Shown: positions 8,649 through 17,209, numbered from the stretch's first letter. The stretch: 64,000 nt of DNA from CAWKOH01 sp963851245 (GCA_963851245.1 CAWKOH010000005.1:186001-250000), one strand, 5' to 3'. The notes: generated by a model not told the origin, from the sequence alone. Made by a program: numbers and translations.

Positions 8649-9389
8649 TCAGCAGACGTCGGCTCGGGCCGAGAGAATGGCGTTCAGCCGCTGTTCGACT
8701 TCGCCAGTGCTGTGGTCGTCGGTGAAGACATAGGCGCGGTTGCGGCGGATGGCGTCGACCACGTTGGCCGCCACGGCCGTCGGCTCTACCGTCCCGATCG
8801 GGTTCATGGCGGTCCTGATCATCCCGGGCATCACCACACTGGCGCCTACCGGCGCATCGATCGCCGAGAGTTCAGCCCGGAGGACGTCGGTCAATGCGAG
8901 TACGCCGTGCTTCGCTACCGCGTAAGGACCGAGGCGGTCCAGAGGCTTGACGGCGGCCATCGACGCCACGTTCACGACGTGACCCTCATCGCCGGTGGCG
9001 AGGATAAGAGGCACGAAGGATCTGACGCCATGGATGACGCCCCACAAATCCACGTCGATCACCCGGTGCCACTCCGCCAAAGGCAACTCCCATGAATATC
9101 CCCTGCAGACCACCCCGGCATTGTTGACCGCTACATGCAAGGAACCGAATTGATCGACGGCAGCCTGGGCCACGCTTTCCACTGCGGCAGGGTCGCGCAC
9201 GTCCGCCACGGTCGCGACCACTCGTGCGCCGCTCCCGGTCAGGCGCCCGACATGGGAGGCAAGTCCTTCCTCATCCTGGTCCGCCATCACGACACGCATG
9301 CCCTCGCTGACGAGCGCTTCAGCGATCGCCAAGCCGATCCCGCTCGCGGCACCCGTCACCACACCGACTCGTTCCCGGAGTTCCCGCAT
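8649..9389 (-). CDS. SDR family NAD(P)-dependent oxidoreductase
   Basis: 246 residues from ATG 9389 (MRELRERVGV). TGAASGIG near residues 11-18, NNAGVVCRG near 85, NVASMAAVKPLDRLGPYAVAK gives Ser and Tyr-Lys. The classical VTGQ...DGG end is missing; instead the tail reads RNRAYVFTDDHSTGEVEQRL, as in SDRs of the type often annotated as epimerase or retinol-dehydrogenase-like. The frame runs upstream to 9488 without family character. Upstream of the 7800-8600 SDR in the same orientation. Confidence 0.86.
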   Translation of the reverse strand: MRELRERVGVVTGAASGIGLAIAEALVSEGMRVVMADQDEEGLASHVGRLTGSGARVVATVADVRDPAAVESVAQAAVDQFGSLHVAVNNAGVVCRGYSWELPLAEWHRVIDVDLWGVIHGVRSFVPLILATGDEGHVVNVASMAAVKPLDRLGPYAVAKHGVLALTDVLRAELSAIDAPVGASVVMPGMIRTAMNPIGTVEPTAVAANVVDAIRRNRAYVFTDDHSTGEVEQRLNAILSARADVC

Positions 9390-9556
9390 GCGCTGATTCT
9401 GGCACGGCTTCTCAGCGCACCCCCTCGTTACGCCCCGGCGGCCCGATAGGAAGTCCCGGTCCAGCGGGGCGAAACCAACGCCGCGCATCTCGGTAACGTA
9501 CCTGTCGCGAGTCCTTCTCGCCGGCAGGTGCCGGCGAGGGTCGAAGAGGGATATAG

Positions 9557-10276
9557 ATGGCGACTTTCGTCCTGGTACATGGGGGCGGCCACGGTGGTTG
9601 GTGTTACCAGCGGGTCAGCCGGCTGCTTCGCCCCGCCGGCCACGAGGTGTATGCCCCGACTCTGACCGGTTTGGGCGAGCGTTCCCACCTGGTCGGCCCC
9701 CATGTGGACCTGAACCTTCACATCCAGGACGTCGTCGCTGTGCTGCACTACGAGGACCTGCACGACGTGATCCTGGTTGGGCACAGTTACGGCGGAATGG
9801 TGATCACCGGGATCGCCGACCGGGCCGCGAACCGGGTCGGAAAGCTGGTGTACCTCGATGCCGCCAACCCCAAGAATGGGCAGTCACTGGTGGACGTGGC
9901 CGGCCCGATCATCGAGATGACCCGACCCTCCGGTGAGGTCGTCAACGGGGTGGAGCTGGTATTGCTTCCCTCGCCGGACGCCGGCATGTTGTACGGCGTC
10001 ACCGATCCGGCCGACCTGGCGTGGATGGCCTCGCGCCTCAGCGGGCACCCCTGGAAGTGCTTCGAGCAGAAGCTGGAGCTGCTCGACGAGGCCGCGTGGT
10101 CGAAGATCCCGCAGTACCACGTCGTTTGCACGTCCACCCTGGCCACCCGCGATCCGGAGCTCATGGAAGAGGCCCGCGCCTCGGGACGCCTATGGGACAT
10201 CGACACTGGGCACGACTTGATGATCACCGAGCCGCAGAAGGTGGCCGACGCCTTGCTGGCTATAGCTAGCGGCTGA
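9557..10276 (+). CDS. Alpha/beta hydrolase (plant-esterase/hydroxynitrile-lyase-like)
   Basis: 239 residues. FVLVHGGGHGGWCYQRV is the oxyanion region, GHSYGGMV carries the nucleophile Ser near residue 78, and GHDLMITEP the catalytic His near 220; an Asp lies in between. The WCYQ segment after HGG and the TLTGLGERSHL stretch are typical of the salicylate-esterase/hydroxynitrile-lyase subgroup common in bacteria. No signal peptide, so cytoplasmic. SD-like AGAGGG lies about 7 bases before the ATG. Substrate unknown. Confidence 0.87.
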   Translation: MATFVLVHGGGHGGWCYQRVSRLLRPAGHEVYAPTLTGLGERSHLVGPHVDLNLHIQDVVAVLHYEDLHDVILVGHSYGGMVITGIADRAANRVGKLVYLDAANPKNGQSLVDVAGPIIEMTRPSGEVVNGVELVLLPSPDAGMLYGVTDPADLAWMASRLSGHPWKCFEQKLELLDEAAWSKIPQYHVVCTSTLATRDPELMEEARASGRLWDIDTGHDLMITEPQKVADALLAIASG

Positions 10277-10389
10277 GCCCGGGGGATGGGCCGCAAGGCC
10301 CGAGGTTCTGCAGGGGGGCCACAGGACGGGCCCTTTGGAGTTGTTGAGTATGATCCCCGGGACGGCGTTCATTCGATGGGAACCGATCT

Positions 10390-10917
10390 ATGACCTGGCT
10401 GGAGGGTTTGCCCGAGGGCGACACCGACTGGGACCGGCTGGCTTCGGCCTTTCCGGAAGCCTTCGATGCACTGTCCGCCCTCTTCGCCGCCACCTGGGAT
10501 GAGTGCGACCCCGTGCTGGTCGAGCTGGCTCGGCTGCGGATCGCCACCCTCCTCCAGAACGGGCCGGAGCTCACCCGGCGCAGCTCCCGGGCCCGGGAGG
10601 CGGGGTTGACCGAGACCAAGGTCGCCGAGCTGCCGGCGTGGCCCACGTCGCCGCTCTTCACGGCCACCGAACGGGCCTGCCTGGCCTTGACCGAGCAGTT
10701 CGTTCTGGACGCCGACGGGGTGACCGACGCCCAGGTGGCTGAAGTGACCGAGCATCTCGGCGGGGCCGGTTGCTACGCGTTCGTCGAGAGCCTGTCGGCG
10801 CTGGAGACGTTGCAACGGGCGTGCCTCGTCCTCGGTATCGGCACCGAACCGGGAATTGACGAGATCATCAGGCGGGCGGGCCGCAATCAGGTCACCCCGG
10901 AGGAGGTAACCCGGTGA
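10390..10917 (+). CDS. Carboxymuconolactone decarboxylase/AhpD-fold protein lacking the Cys pair
   Basis: 175 residues with the CMD helical core: VELARLRIATLLQNGPELTRR corresponds to the active-site helix, and SPLFTATERACLALTEQF to the following helices. The C-x-x-C expected after LARLR is absent (QNGPELT). The tail ALETLQRACLVLGIG matches the last helix. It overlaps the next gene, a selenocysteine-containing CMD protein, by four bases (GTGA). Inference: a non-catalytic or structural subunit of a two-protein AhpD-like assembly. Confidence 0.82.
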   Translation: MTWLEGLPEGDTDWDRLASAFPEAFDALSALFAATWDECDPVLVELARLRIATLLQNGPELTRRSSRAREAGLTETKVAELPAWPTSPLFTATERACLALTEQFVLDADGVTDAQVAEVTEHLGGAGCYAFVESLSALETLQRACLVLGIGTEPGIDEIIRRAGRNQVTPEEVTR

Positions 10918-11405
10918 AACCAAAGATCCCGCTGCCCGCTGACGCTGTTATGGCATCCGGCCTGGCCGACACCTCGGGGATGGCACCGGCCGTCTCCGCC
11001 GCCCGCCGGCAGCTTCGCCGCACCGCCTTCCGCATGCGGAGCGTGGACGCGGTCACGACCGAGCTTGTACGAATCCGCAACGCTCGCTTCCAGAACTGCA
11101 ACTATTGAATGAGCGCTCGCAGCGCAGTTGCGCTGGAGCAGGGGGTCGATGAGCAGATGCTCGCCAGTGTCGACCGCTACGAGCAAAGCGATCTCACGCC
11201 CGCCCAAAAGGCCGCTCTCAAGTTGGCCGACGCCTACCTGGCCGCGCCGGCGGCGATGAGCGAGTCGGTGAGGAGCGAGGTGGCGGCTCAGCTCAGTCCC
11301 GCACAGATCGTCGAGCTCGCTCTCAAGTTGATGGGTTTCAGCAACGACAAGGTGATGGTGGCGCTGGGCCTCGATTTCGACGAGATCCGCCCGTTCACCT
11401 TGTGA
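10914..11405 (+). CDS. CMD/AhpD-like selenoprotein with in-frame UGA (C-x-x-U motif)
   Basis: Read through the TGA at 11106-11108, the frame gives 163 residues, the normal size of a CMD-family protein. Sequence around the codon is ELVRIRNARFQNCNY-U-MSARSAVALEQGVDE: the UGA sits where the second Cys of the redox C-x-x-C of AhpD-like proteins belongs, giving C62-x-x-U65. The residues after the TGA (98 codons) continue the same fold (LTPAQKAALKLADAY, LALKLMGFSNDKV). A hairpin at 11120-11135 fits the bacterial SECIS consensus. GTG start at 10914 overlaps the upstream paralogue. AhpD-like selenoproteins with CxxU/UxxC are a known group. Likely a peroxide or thiol redox enzyme. Alternative: a nonsense pseudogene, less likely given the exact position. 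Confidence 0.86.
11120..11135 (+). promoter_or_regulatory. Candidate bacterial SECIS hairpin for the CMD selenoprotein
   Basis: CAGCGC-AGTT-GCGCTG forms a perfect six-pair stem with a four-base loop. The loop starts 17 bases after the UGA at 11106-11108 and has G as its second base. This matches the published bacterial SECIS rules as I recall them (loop 16-37 bases downstream, G among the first two loop bases, stem of at least four pairs). It would be bound by SelB. Confidence 0.72.
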
Positions 11406-11538
11406 CCGGGAGGCCCCCCGCATAGCGGGCGGTATCCCGCTACTGAGCATTCAACTGGAGGCGGTGGCTAGGTCGACATTCATCACATGTCGCCCTTGCC
11501 TGTTACGCTCCTCGCTCATCCTAGGAGGGGATATTGCG

Positions 11539-12678
11539 ATGGAGTTCGGCATCTTCACGAATATGTACTACCCGAAGCATTGGCGCGATGGGAGGGTTCG
11601 CACTGAGCACGAAACGTTGAGGAACGAGATCGAGTACATCACCATCGCCGACCGGGTGGGATTCAAGTACGCCTGGTCAGCGGAGCACCACTTCCTCGAC
11701 GAATACTCGCACCTGTCGGACTCTGAGACCTTCCTGGCCTACGCCCTGGCCAGGACGGAGCGAATCCATGTGGGCTCGGCGATCTTCAACATCACTCCGC
11801 CGGTCAATCACCCGGCCCGGATAGCCGAGCGAGTAGCGATGCTTGACCACCTCGGCGAGGGAAGGTTCGAGTTCGGTACCGGTCGCGGGTCGTCGTCGAC
11901 GGAGGTCTACGGCTTCCGGATCGACAGTATGGAGAAAACGCGGGATCTCTACGACGAGGCCTTGCCCCAAATCGTACGTATGTGGCGCGACGAGGAATAC
12001 TCCTATGAGGGCAAGAGTTTCTCGATGCCCTCGAGGCCGGTCCTTCCCAAGCCCTACACCGAGCCGCACCCGGCGCTGTGGGTGGCGGCGGGCTCGCCGG
12101 GCACCTTCGAGAAGGCAGCCCGCCTGGGCATCGGCATACTCTGCTTCACGCTGGGAACGCCCGACACGTTGGCCCCTCTGATCGAGATCTACAAGAAGAA
12201 CATCGAAAAGGCCGAGCCGGTCGGCGGCTACGTGAACAACAACATCATGGTGACGGGCGATATGATGTGCCTGGAGAACGGCGACGAGGCTCGCTCCAGA
12301 TTTGCCCGCAACCGCAGCAACTATCACACCGGCCTGGTCTACCGGTACCTCGACTCCTTCCCCCGGCCGGACGGCTTCCCGGTCTGGCCCGACCTGCCGC
12401 CGGAACCGACGACCGACGAGCTCAAGGCCGGGGTCAACGCAGCGGCGAGCTGTGTGGGGGACCCCGATGAGATCTCCCGCACCATCCAGCGCTTCATTGA
12501 CGTGGGGGCCGACCAGCTCACCTTCGCCTCCACCGTGTGCGACTACGACATGGAGACGCTACGCCAGTCGTACGAAACGTTCGGAAAGCACGTTATACCT
12601 CGCTTCGACACTGACCCGGTGCATTCCACCACTCGTCAGCGCGAAGCGCAGTGCGGGGCTTCCGCCGCGACTCGGTAA
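11539..12678 (+). CDS. LLM-class flavin/F420-dependent oxidoreductase
   Basis: 379 residues from ATG 11539, preceded by a strong AGGAGG 10 bases upstream. WSAEHHFLDEYSHLSD, GSAIFNITPPVNHPARIAER and RFEFGTGRGSSSTEVYGF are hallmark luciferase-like stretches, closely matching the N-terminal domain of the 5219-6946 fusion. It lacks the SCP2 extension. The last 20 residues (after PRFDTDP) look non-conserved. Probably reduces or oxygenates a lipophilic substrate using F420 or reduced flavin (family knowledge). Confidence 0.9.
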   Translation: MEFGIFTNMYYPKHWRDGRVRTEHETLRNEIEYITIADRVGFKYAWSAEHHFLDEYSHLSDSETFLAYALARTERIHVGSAIFNITPPVNHPARIAERVAMLDHLGEGRFEFGTGRGSSSTEVYGFRIDSMEKTRDLYDEALPQIVRMWRDEEYSYEGKSFSMPSRPVLPKPYTEPHPALWVAAGSPGTFEKAARLGIGILCFTLGTPDTLAPLIEIYKKNIEKAEPVGGYVNNNIMVTGDMMCLENGDEARSRFARNRSNYHTGLVYRYLDSFPRPDGFPVWPDLPPEPTTDELKAGVNAAASCVGDPDEISRTIQRFIDVGADQLTFASTVCDYDMETLRQSYETFGKHVIPRFDTDPVHSTTRQREAQCGASAATR

Positions 12679-12746
12679 AGGTCGAATTCTCGCCGGCTCA
12701 CGTGTGGCAACAGATCGCCCCTGACTGTCGACCTGCGCGTCGTTCC

Positions 12747-12846
12747 GGGTCCCATTCGGTTTTCCGGGACGCGTTGAACCGCTCTGGCCGGTACAACGGG
12801 TCCCAGAAGGCCTTTCGGGACCCACCAGGTGCGGTTCGAACCCGCG
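12747..12846. repeat. Cluster of palindromes between convergent genes
   Basis: Three adjacent inverted repeats: GTCCC/GGGAC arms at 12749-12753 and 12766-12770; CGTTGAACCG with CGGTACAACG (12772-12781 and 12789-12798, one mismatch); and GGGTCCC with GGGACCC (12798-12804 and 12817-12823), the last extended by AGAAGG/CCTTTC. A T-loop-like GGTTCGAACC lies at 12834-12843. The gap separates a plus-strand LLM gene from a convergent minus-strand methyltransferase, so a bidirectional terminator is the simplest reading, but the density of palindromes is unusual. Confidence 0.6.
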
Positions 12847-12864
12847 ATCCTCGTGCGGCTAGCG

Positions 12865-13675
12865 TTACCCGCCCAGGCTCTCGGCGATCAGGAGCAGGTG
12901 AGGACTGAGCCCCAGTAGCGTGGGCTCCGCCTCGATCGCGCGCGCCGCCCATAGGATCACGTCCCGGTCGCCTGGGTCGTCCCACCGTTGCGCCAGTTGA
13001 GGCAGATAGGCGGCCAGTCCCTCGATACCGACTAGCTCCCGCACGGCCAGGTCCGCTCTCTCGGCCTCGGAGCGCAGCTGGTCGGGATGATGGAGGAAAG
13101 CGGTGGTCCACCAGTGGGGGCGATCATCCGGGTTGCGGTGCTGGCCGCTCGCCAAGTCGTTGCGAGCGATCGTGACGAAGTCGGGGTCGAACAGAAACTG
13201 GCGGCCGAGGCCGTCGAACAGTGAGGCGAACCGGCTGACGGCGGCGACCGCCACCATCCCGCCCGGTTTGACCACGCGGGCCGCCTCCCGGAGGGCCAGA
13301 ATGCGATCGGCCTCTTCGGTCAGGTGGTACAGAGGCCCGAATAGCAAGGCCGCATCGAACGTGGCGCCGGGGCAGGTGTCTGGCGTCGCCTAGCTCGGCC
13401 GTGACGCCCTTGATTGCCAGGCTGGTCCTCGCCTTCGCCACATGGCGAGGCGTGACGTCGATGATCCGAACTCGGTATCCGAGATCGGCCAGCCAGGAAG
13501 CATGAATCCCGGTGGCACCACCTATATCTACGATCGTGCCCGGGGGCGCCGGCAAGTGCCGGCTCAGAACCTCATGTGCGCGCAGTAGCTCGAGCTGTCC
13601 GAGCCCAATGGAGATCCGGTCCTCCTCCCGGATGGTTTCGTAGTGGCGAACCACCGCCGGATCGAGCGGATCCAT
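12865..13675 (-). pseudogene. SAM-dependent methyltransferase, frameshifted
   Basis: The N-terminal part (from ATG 13675) carries TIVDIGGATGIHASWLADLG (motif I) and RIIDVTPRHV, then loses frame near 13372 after GDARH. The second part, in another frame, resumes with ATFDAALLFGPLYHLTEEAD and VVKPGGMVAVAAVSRFA and runs to 12865. One extra base around the CCTGCCCC stretch explains the break; correcting it gives about 269 residues, a normal size. Either a recent pseudogene or a sequence error. Substrate unknown. Confidence 0.8.
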
Positions 13676-13729
13676 GAACAGACGATACGACAGTCGTTAC
13701 GGACGCAGATCCAGATCCCGGTTGTTACC

Positions 13730-14662
13730 TCATCGGTCGCAGCTCCTGGGCTGGTAGAGCTGGTCGAGTCCGGCCAAGTCACCGGGTTGGTAGGCGGAGT
13801 AACCCCGGTCGACGGGGTTCATCACCTCCGTTCCGCCGTAGTGGCCGAGCCCGACAGCATGTCCCAATTCGTGAAGCAGGACTGGAAGCTCGCCGTTGGG
13901 GCCAGCCCCCCCGTTGAGCCGGGACGCTATCTGAATATTCGCGGCCCGAATCCTCGAACCGACAGGAGACGATTGAAACTCGGAGTGGGTTACGCCCAAT
14001 TTGTCCGCCCCAGAGGTACCTGATTGCGTCAGAGTCGAGCTCCAGGCGATGGCGATGTTGGCTCCACCGGCGGTGACAGTTCGGATGCGCAGCCCGGTAG
14101 CGGCTGAGAGCATGTTGATGGCCGCGGACGTATCGCTTCGCCACGTCCCAGGAGCATCGGTGGCGTTGATCGAAACGGTGAGGGCTGAGCATCGCGGCCA
14201 CCCCAGTGGCCGGCCGTTTGCGCACCGCTCGAACCGGTATTCGGCTCCGGCTGGATACAGCTTCGCAGGGCAGGTAGTGATCGGGCTGGCGATAAGGGGG
14301 ACTAGCGGGGCGTGTTCGCTGGACAGGTGCGACGGCAGGTAAGCGGAGGCCGCGATGACGGCGACGGTCATTACGGCCCCGACTATCGTGCGTCGTCTGA
14401 TCTGACCTGGGCTCGTCGAGCTTGGTCGCCCTTGGTGCTGGGCTCGCCGGCGCCCGCGCTGGGCGCGGCGCGCCTCTTCTTGCCCTTCGTTGAGTTCAGC
14501 CTGGTAAAGGAGGGAGCGCTCTCTCGCCCTGGCCCTTTCCTCCTCAAGTTGGCGCGCACGGTACGAGGGCTCGCAGTGCTTCGCTCCCGCCACGAAAGAC
14601 TCGTTCAGCTGCGGTACTCCACCAACTTCCGCCCAGTCGTCCACTTGCCCCTTGTGCCCCAA
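13730..14662 (-). CDS. Membrane-anchored matrixin-like zinc metalloprotease
   Basis: Up to 310 residues. The C-terminal domain has HELGHAVGLGH, the complete HExxHxxGxxH zinc site, followed by EVMNP, the Met-turn of metzincins. A single membrane helix lies near residues 90-110 (TIVGAVMTVAVIAASAYLP), after an Arg/Glu-rich cytoplasmic segment that looks coiled coil (YRARQLEEERARARERSLLYQAELNE). So the protease domain should face outside. The start is uncertain: TTG at 14662 is the longest, GTG at 14644 is possible. No neighbouring substrate is evident. Confidence 0.8.
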   Translation of the reverse strand: MGHKGQVDDWAEVGGVPQLNESFVAGAKHCEPSYRARQLEEERARARERSLLYQAELNEGQEEARRAQRGRRRAQHQGRPSSTSPGQIRRRTIVGAVMTVAVIAASAYLPSHLSSEHAPLVPLIASPITTCPAKLYPAGAEYRFERCANGRPLGWPRCSALTVSINATDAPGTWRSDTSAAINMLSAATGLRIRTVTAGGANIAIAWSSTLTQSGTSGADKLGVTHSEFQSSPVGSRIRAANIQIASRLNGGAGPNGELPVLLHELGHAVGLGHYGGTEVMNPVDRGYSAYQPGDLAGLDQLYQPRSCDR

Positions 14663-15019
14663 ATCAAGAATTCGGATAGCTGACTTCGGCGCCCTTTATG
14701 TCTGAGAACACGGCGTCCGCAGCCAAACCAGGCAACTCGAAGCGTCAAACCGCCTGGACTATATTCGACCAGTCGCCTCCGAGTCGCTCTATCCTCCCGG
14801 GAGAACCACCGTGGCCAGAATCCGCCGTTTACGGCCCCGCTTCGGAGCATTGGCCAAGCGCGGTTGGACGAGCGCGAACAGCTGGCGGGCCATCTCGGCC
14901 ATCTATCACCCCGGACGACCCTGCCGCCGTTGCAGGCATACTCAGGGCGCACTTAAGCAGTACTTAGCACTGAGACTACGGAGTCCCGGTTTGTTCACCT
15001 CGAGGTCTCCAATGGCGGA
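14663..15019. other. Intergenic stretch without a convincing gene
   Basis: About 350 bases upstream of the metalloprotease and downstream of a membrane protein gene, both on the minus strand. Open frames exist on both strands (for example Arg/Trp-rich ones around 14811 and 14952), but none has a ribosome site or family similarity I can recognise. It probably carries the metalloprotease promoter. Confidence 0.4.
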
Positions 15020-15460
15020 TCACTCGATGACCTTCGTCACCGCGACCGAAGTCCACAAAACAGCAAGAACGCTGGCCACCCAAAGGATCGCCACGATCCC
15101 GGCCACCGCGTAGATCAGAATCAAACCAACTGGCGCGTCCGAGCCGGCATCGGCTCGGACTACTCCGACGACGATGACGTCGATAACCCAAATGGGCGTC
15201 AGAACGCCGGCGATGGTCAGGGCGGCCGCTCTCGAGGTGTGCTGGATCAGATCCAGGGCGCTCGGCAACGAGTACCTGCCCCTGACTGCTCGAATGGCAG
15301 CGAGCACGGAGACTGCTACCAATCCGGCCGCGAAGCCCCAGAGCATGTCGTGCTCGGTGGCGCCCACGACGACCGTGATCATTCCAATGCCTAAAGCAGC
15401 CCAACCGACCGAGCCAACGTTCGACGGGTCAAGCGATCCGGGGCGGAGATTCTGGACCAC
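15020..15460 (-). CDS. Small integral membrane protein, unknown function
   Basis: 146 residues with four hydrophobic helices: WAALGIGMITVVVGA, WGFAAGLVAVSVLAAI, AALTIAGVLTPIWVIDVIVVGVV and LILIYAVAGIVAILWVASVLAVLW. No recognised motif. Start is a GTG at 15460. A short tandem repeat (GACCGC) lies upstream. Isolated gene; role unknown. Confidence 0.6.
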   Translation of the reverse strand: MVQNLRPGSLDPSNVGSVGWAALGIGMITVVVGATEHDMLWGFAAGLVAVSVLAAIRAVRGRYSLPSALDLIQHTSRAAALTIAGVLTPIWVIDVIVVGVVRADAGSDAPVGLILIYAVAGIVAILWVASVLAVLWTSVAVTKVIE

Positions 15461-15553
15461 GAACCCATAGTGTGCTGCATTACGCCAGCGACCTCAACGG
15501 GCCAGTGCATCAAGGAGAGAAAACTGCGCAGAACGGGTCATTATGGTGGGGTC

Positions 15554-15577
15554 GACCGCGACCGCGACCGCGACCGG
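15554..15577. repeat. Short tandem repeat (GACCGC)3-GACCGG
   Basis: Four consecutive six-base units, three exact and one with a final G. It lies between the start of the membrane protein gene and the end of the thioesterase gene, both minus strand. Likely slippage-prone noise of GC-rich DNA. Confidence 0.6.
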
Positions 15578-15592
15578 GGCCGCGTCCGCTAC

Positions 15593-16075
15593 TTAGGTCC
15601 GTGAAGACAGGGGACCGCTGTCCACCCCCGGTTTAGGCGGCATGACAGCGACGGTACCCTGAGCGGCACAGACCATCCGGCCGTTGTTGGTCACGTCAAT
15701 TCGTACGATGACGGTCCGCTTCGACATGGAGACGATGTAAGCCTCCGCGATCATGCGCCCCGGGTGGGCGGGGGCGACGAAATTCAGCTTGAACTCCTGG
15801 GTCGCCGGCCAGGAACCTCTTTCGATCACCGGGAAGCAGACGGCTCCCAGTGCATGGTCTATCAGCGCCGACACCACGCCTCCATGGGCCGCGCCGAAGG
15901 GGTTCAACAGCTCCTCGGTAACCGCCAACTCGCATGTCAGCCGGCCGGGTTCCACTGACGTGGTCACAATCCCCAGGTATTCGGGCAGCCCGCCCCCGAC
16001 GGTTCCGGCCGAGATACGGCTGCTGTCCATCATGGCCTCAGCTATCTCGCGGTCGTAGTGATCAAAGGTGCTCAT
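15593..16075 (-). CDS. PaaI-family hotdog thioesterase
   Basis: 160 residues. NPFGAAHGGVVSALIDHALG is the hotdog helix with the HGG turn, and QEFKLNFVAPAHPGRMIAEA the central strands, matching acyl-CoA thioesterases of the PaaI/YbgC type. About 25 extra N-terminal residues precede the fold. The C-terminal TVAVMPPKPGVDSG is typical. Acts on acyl-CoA in the cytoplasm; specific substrate unknown. Confidence 0.86.
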   Translation of the reverse strand: MSTFDHYDREIAEAMMDSSRISAGTVGGGLPEYLGIVTTSVEPGRLTCELAVTEELLNPFGAAHGGVVSALIDHALGAVCFPVIERGSWPATQEFKLNFVAPAHPGRMIAEAYIVSMSKRTVIVRIDVTNNGRMVCAAQGTVAVMPPKPGVDSGPLSSRT

Positions 16076-16192
16076 CCCGGTGATGAGGCAACGCTAGTTG
16101 GGCCGAGAAGATGGTCGCGAAACAGACCATGTCGGCACTCACCCGCGAAGTCGCCCAGATGCTCCGGGCCGCGGGAGGGCTGCTGGCCCTCA

Positions 16193-16840
16193 CTAAGCGT
16201 CCGCGTGGTCCGGCCCGGCCAGGTAAGCCACTCGGCGCGCGATGTTCACGGCATGGTCCCCCAACCGCTCGTAGTAACGCGCAACCAGGGTCATGTCCAT
16301 GGCCACGGGCAGGCTCATCTTGCCCGAAGCCAGTTCAGCCATCAGAGCGGCGTGGAGGCTGTCCAAACCGTCATCGCGCTCCTCGAGGTCGTCCGCCGCG
16401 GTTCTGTCCCGCTCATGCCACGCCGAACTGGCTCGCCTCCACATGTCGCCAGCGGTCTCACCCATCCTCTGCACCAGCCCGCGGCCGCGCGGCGACAGAT
16501 CGTCACTGAGGATGTGCGTGGCGTGCTCGGCAATGTGAACCACGAGATCGTGGGACCGCTCCAGCTCCGGAACCACCCTCAGAACCGAAAGAAGTAGACG
16601 CAGATCTGTGGCAACCGGCGCCTGGAGCGCGAACTCGTTGTTTACGAGAACCTCCAGTTCTCGGTAGAGCCCGTCGATGACCGCCTCCCGGTCGACCACC
16701 ACCTTCAGCGCGTCGACGTCACCGCTGAGCAGGGCTTCCGTGGCTACGGCCAGGTCCTCGGCGACCAAGGCGAAAAGCTGGATGACCTTGTCCTCGATGG
16801 TGTGCAACTGCTGGTGGAAGACCACCCGGAGCTCGCTCAC
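16193..16840 (-). CDS. phoU: Phosphate signalling protein PhoU
   Basis: 215 residues, the full length of PhoU, with two three-helix repeats. The metal-binding ExxxD-type helices are seen in ELERSHDLVVHIAEHA and YYERLGDHAVNIARRVAYL. PhoU restrains the PhoR/PhoB phosphate response and Pst transport. No pst or phoR genes are in the window. The GTG start at 16840 (VSELRVVF) is set by the conserved N-terminal RxxFhxxL pattern. A remnant of a second PhoU lies just upstream. Confidence 0.92.
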   Translation of the reverse strand: MSELRVVFHQQLHTIEDKVIQLFALVAEDLAVATEALLSGDVDALKVVVDREAVIDGLYRELEVLVNNEFALQAPVATDLRLLLSVLRVVPELERSHDLVVHIAEHATHILSDDLSPRGRGLVQRMGETAGDMWRRASSAWHERDRTAADDLEERDDGLDSLHAALMAELASGKMSLPVAMDMTLVARYYERLGDHAVNIARRVAYLAGPDHADA

Positions 16841-16922
16841 ATCCTGGAGGCTACTCCGAGGGCGTGATCCGAGGATCTCTCGACGGTCGTGAACTGCGGC
16901 TGAGACCGACCGGTGGGGGCCT

Positions 16923-17075
16923 TCAGCCTGTAACCCCAGGTCCGGCCAGGTACTCGATTCGGTGGGCGACGTTGACGGCGTGATCGCCCAGCCGCTCGTA
17001 GTGGCGAGCCGCCAGGGTCATCTCCAGCAGATCACCTGGCTCCGAATCTTGACCTTTGGCGACAAGTGTTCGTCA
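16923..17075 (-). pseudogene. C-terminal remnant of a second PhoU gene
   Basis: On the minus strand, the bases before the TGA at 16923-16925 encode DLLEMTLAARHYERLGDHAV followed by NVAHRIEYLAGP. This aligns almost residue for residue with the last 40 residues of the intact PhoU 80 bp away (MDMTLVARYYERLGDHAVNI). Upstream the frame closes at a TGA near 17076, so the first 170 residues are gone. It is a truncated tandem paralogue, probably non-functional. Confidence 0.8.
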
Positions 17076-17209
17076 GCTGGCGACTCCGTTTCGAAGGGAG
17101 GGACGCTGGCGACGGGTCGGGCCTGAGCGAAAAGAGGTTTGGGGTCGATCCGGGCGGGAAGAATCAAGAACACGGCTGTGTTTTGGCTTTTGATCTTGAA
17201 GCAGGTGCC

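Noticed and set aside
12810..12870. tRNA gene suggested by GGTGCGGTTCGAACCCGCG
   Set aside because: The T-arm-like piece pairs on the plus strand, but no matching acceptor 5' strand, D-arm or anticodon arm is found at the needed distances on either strand.
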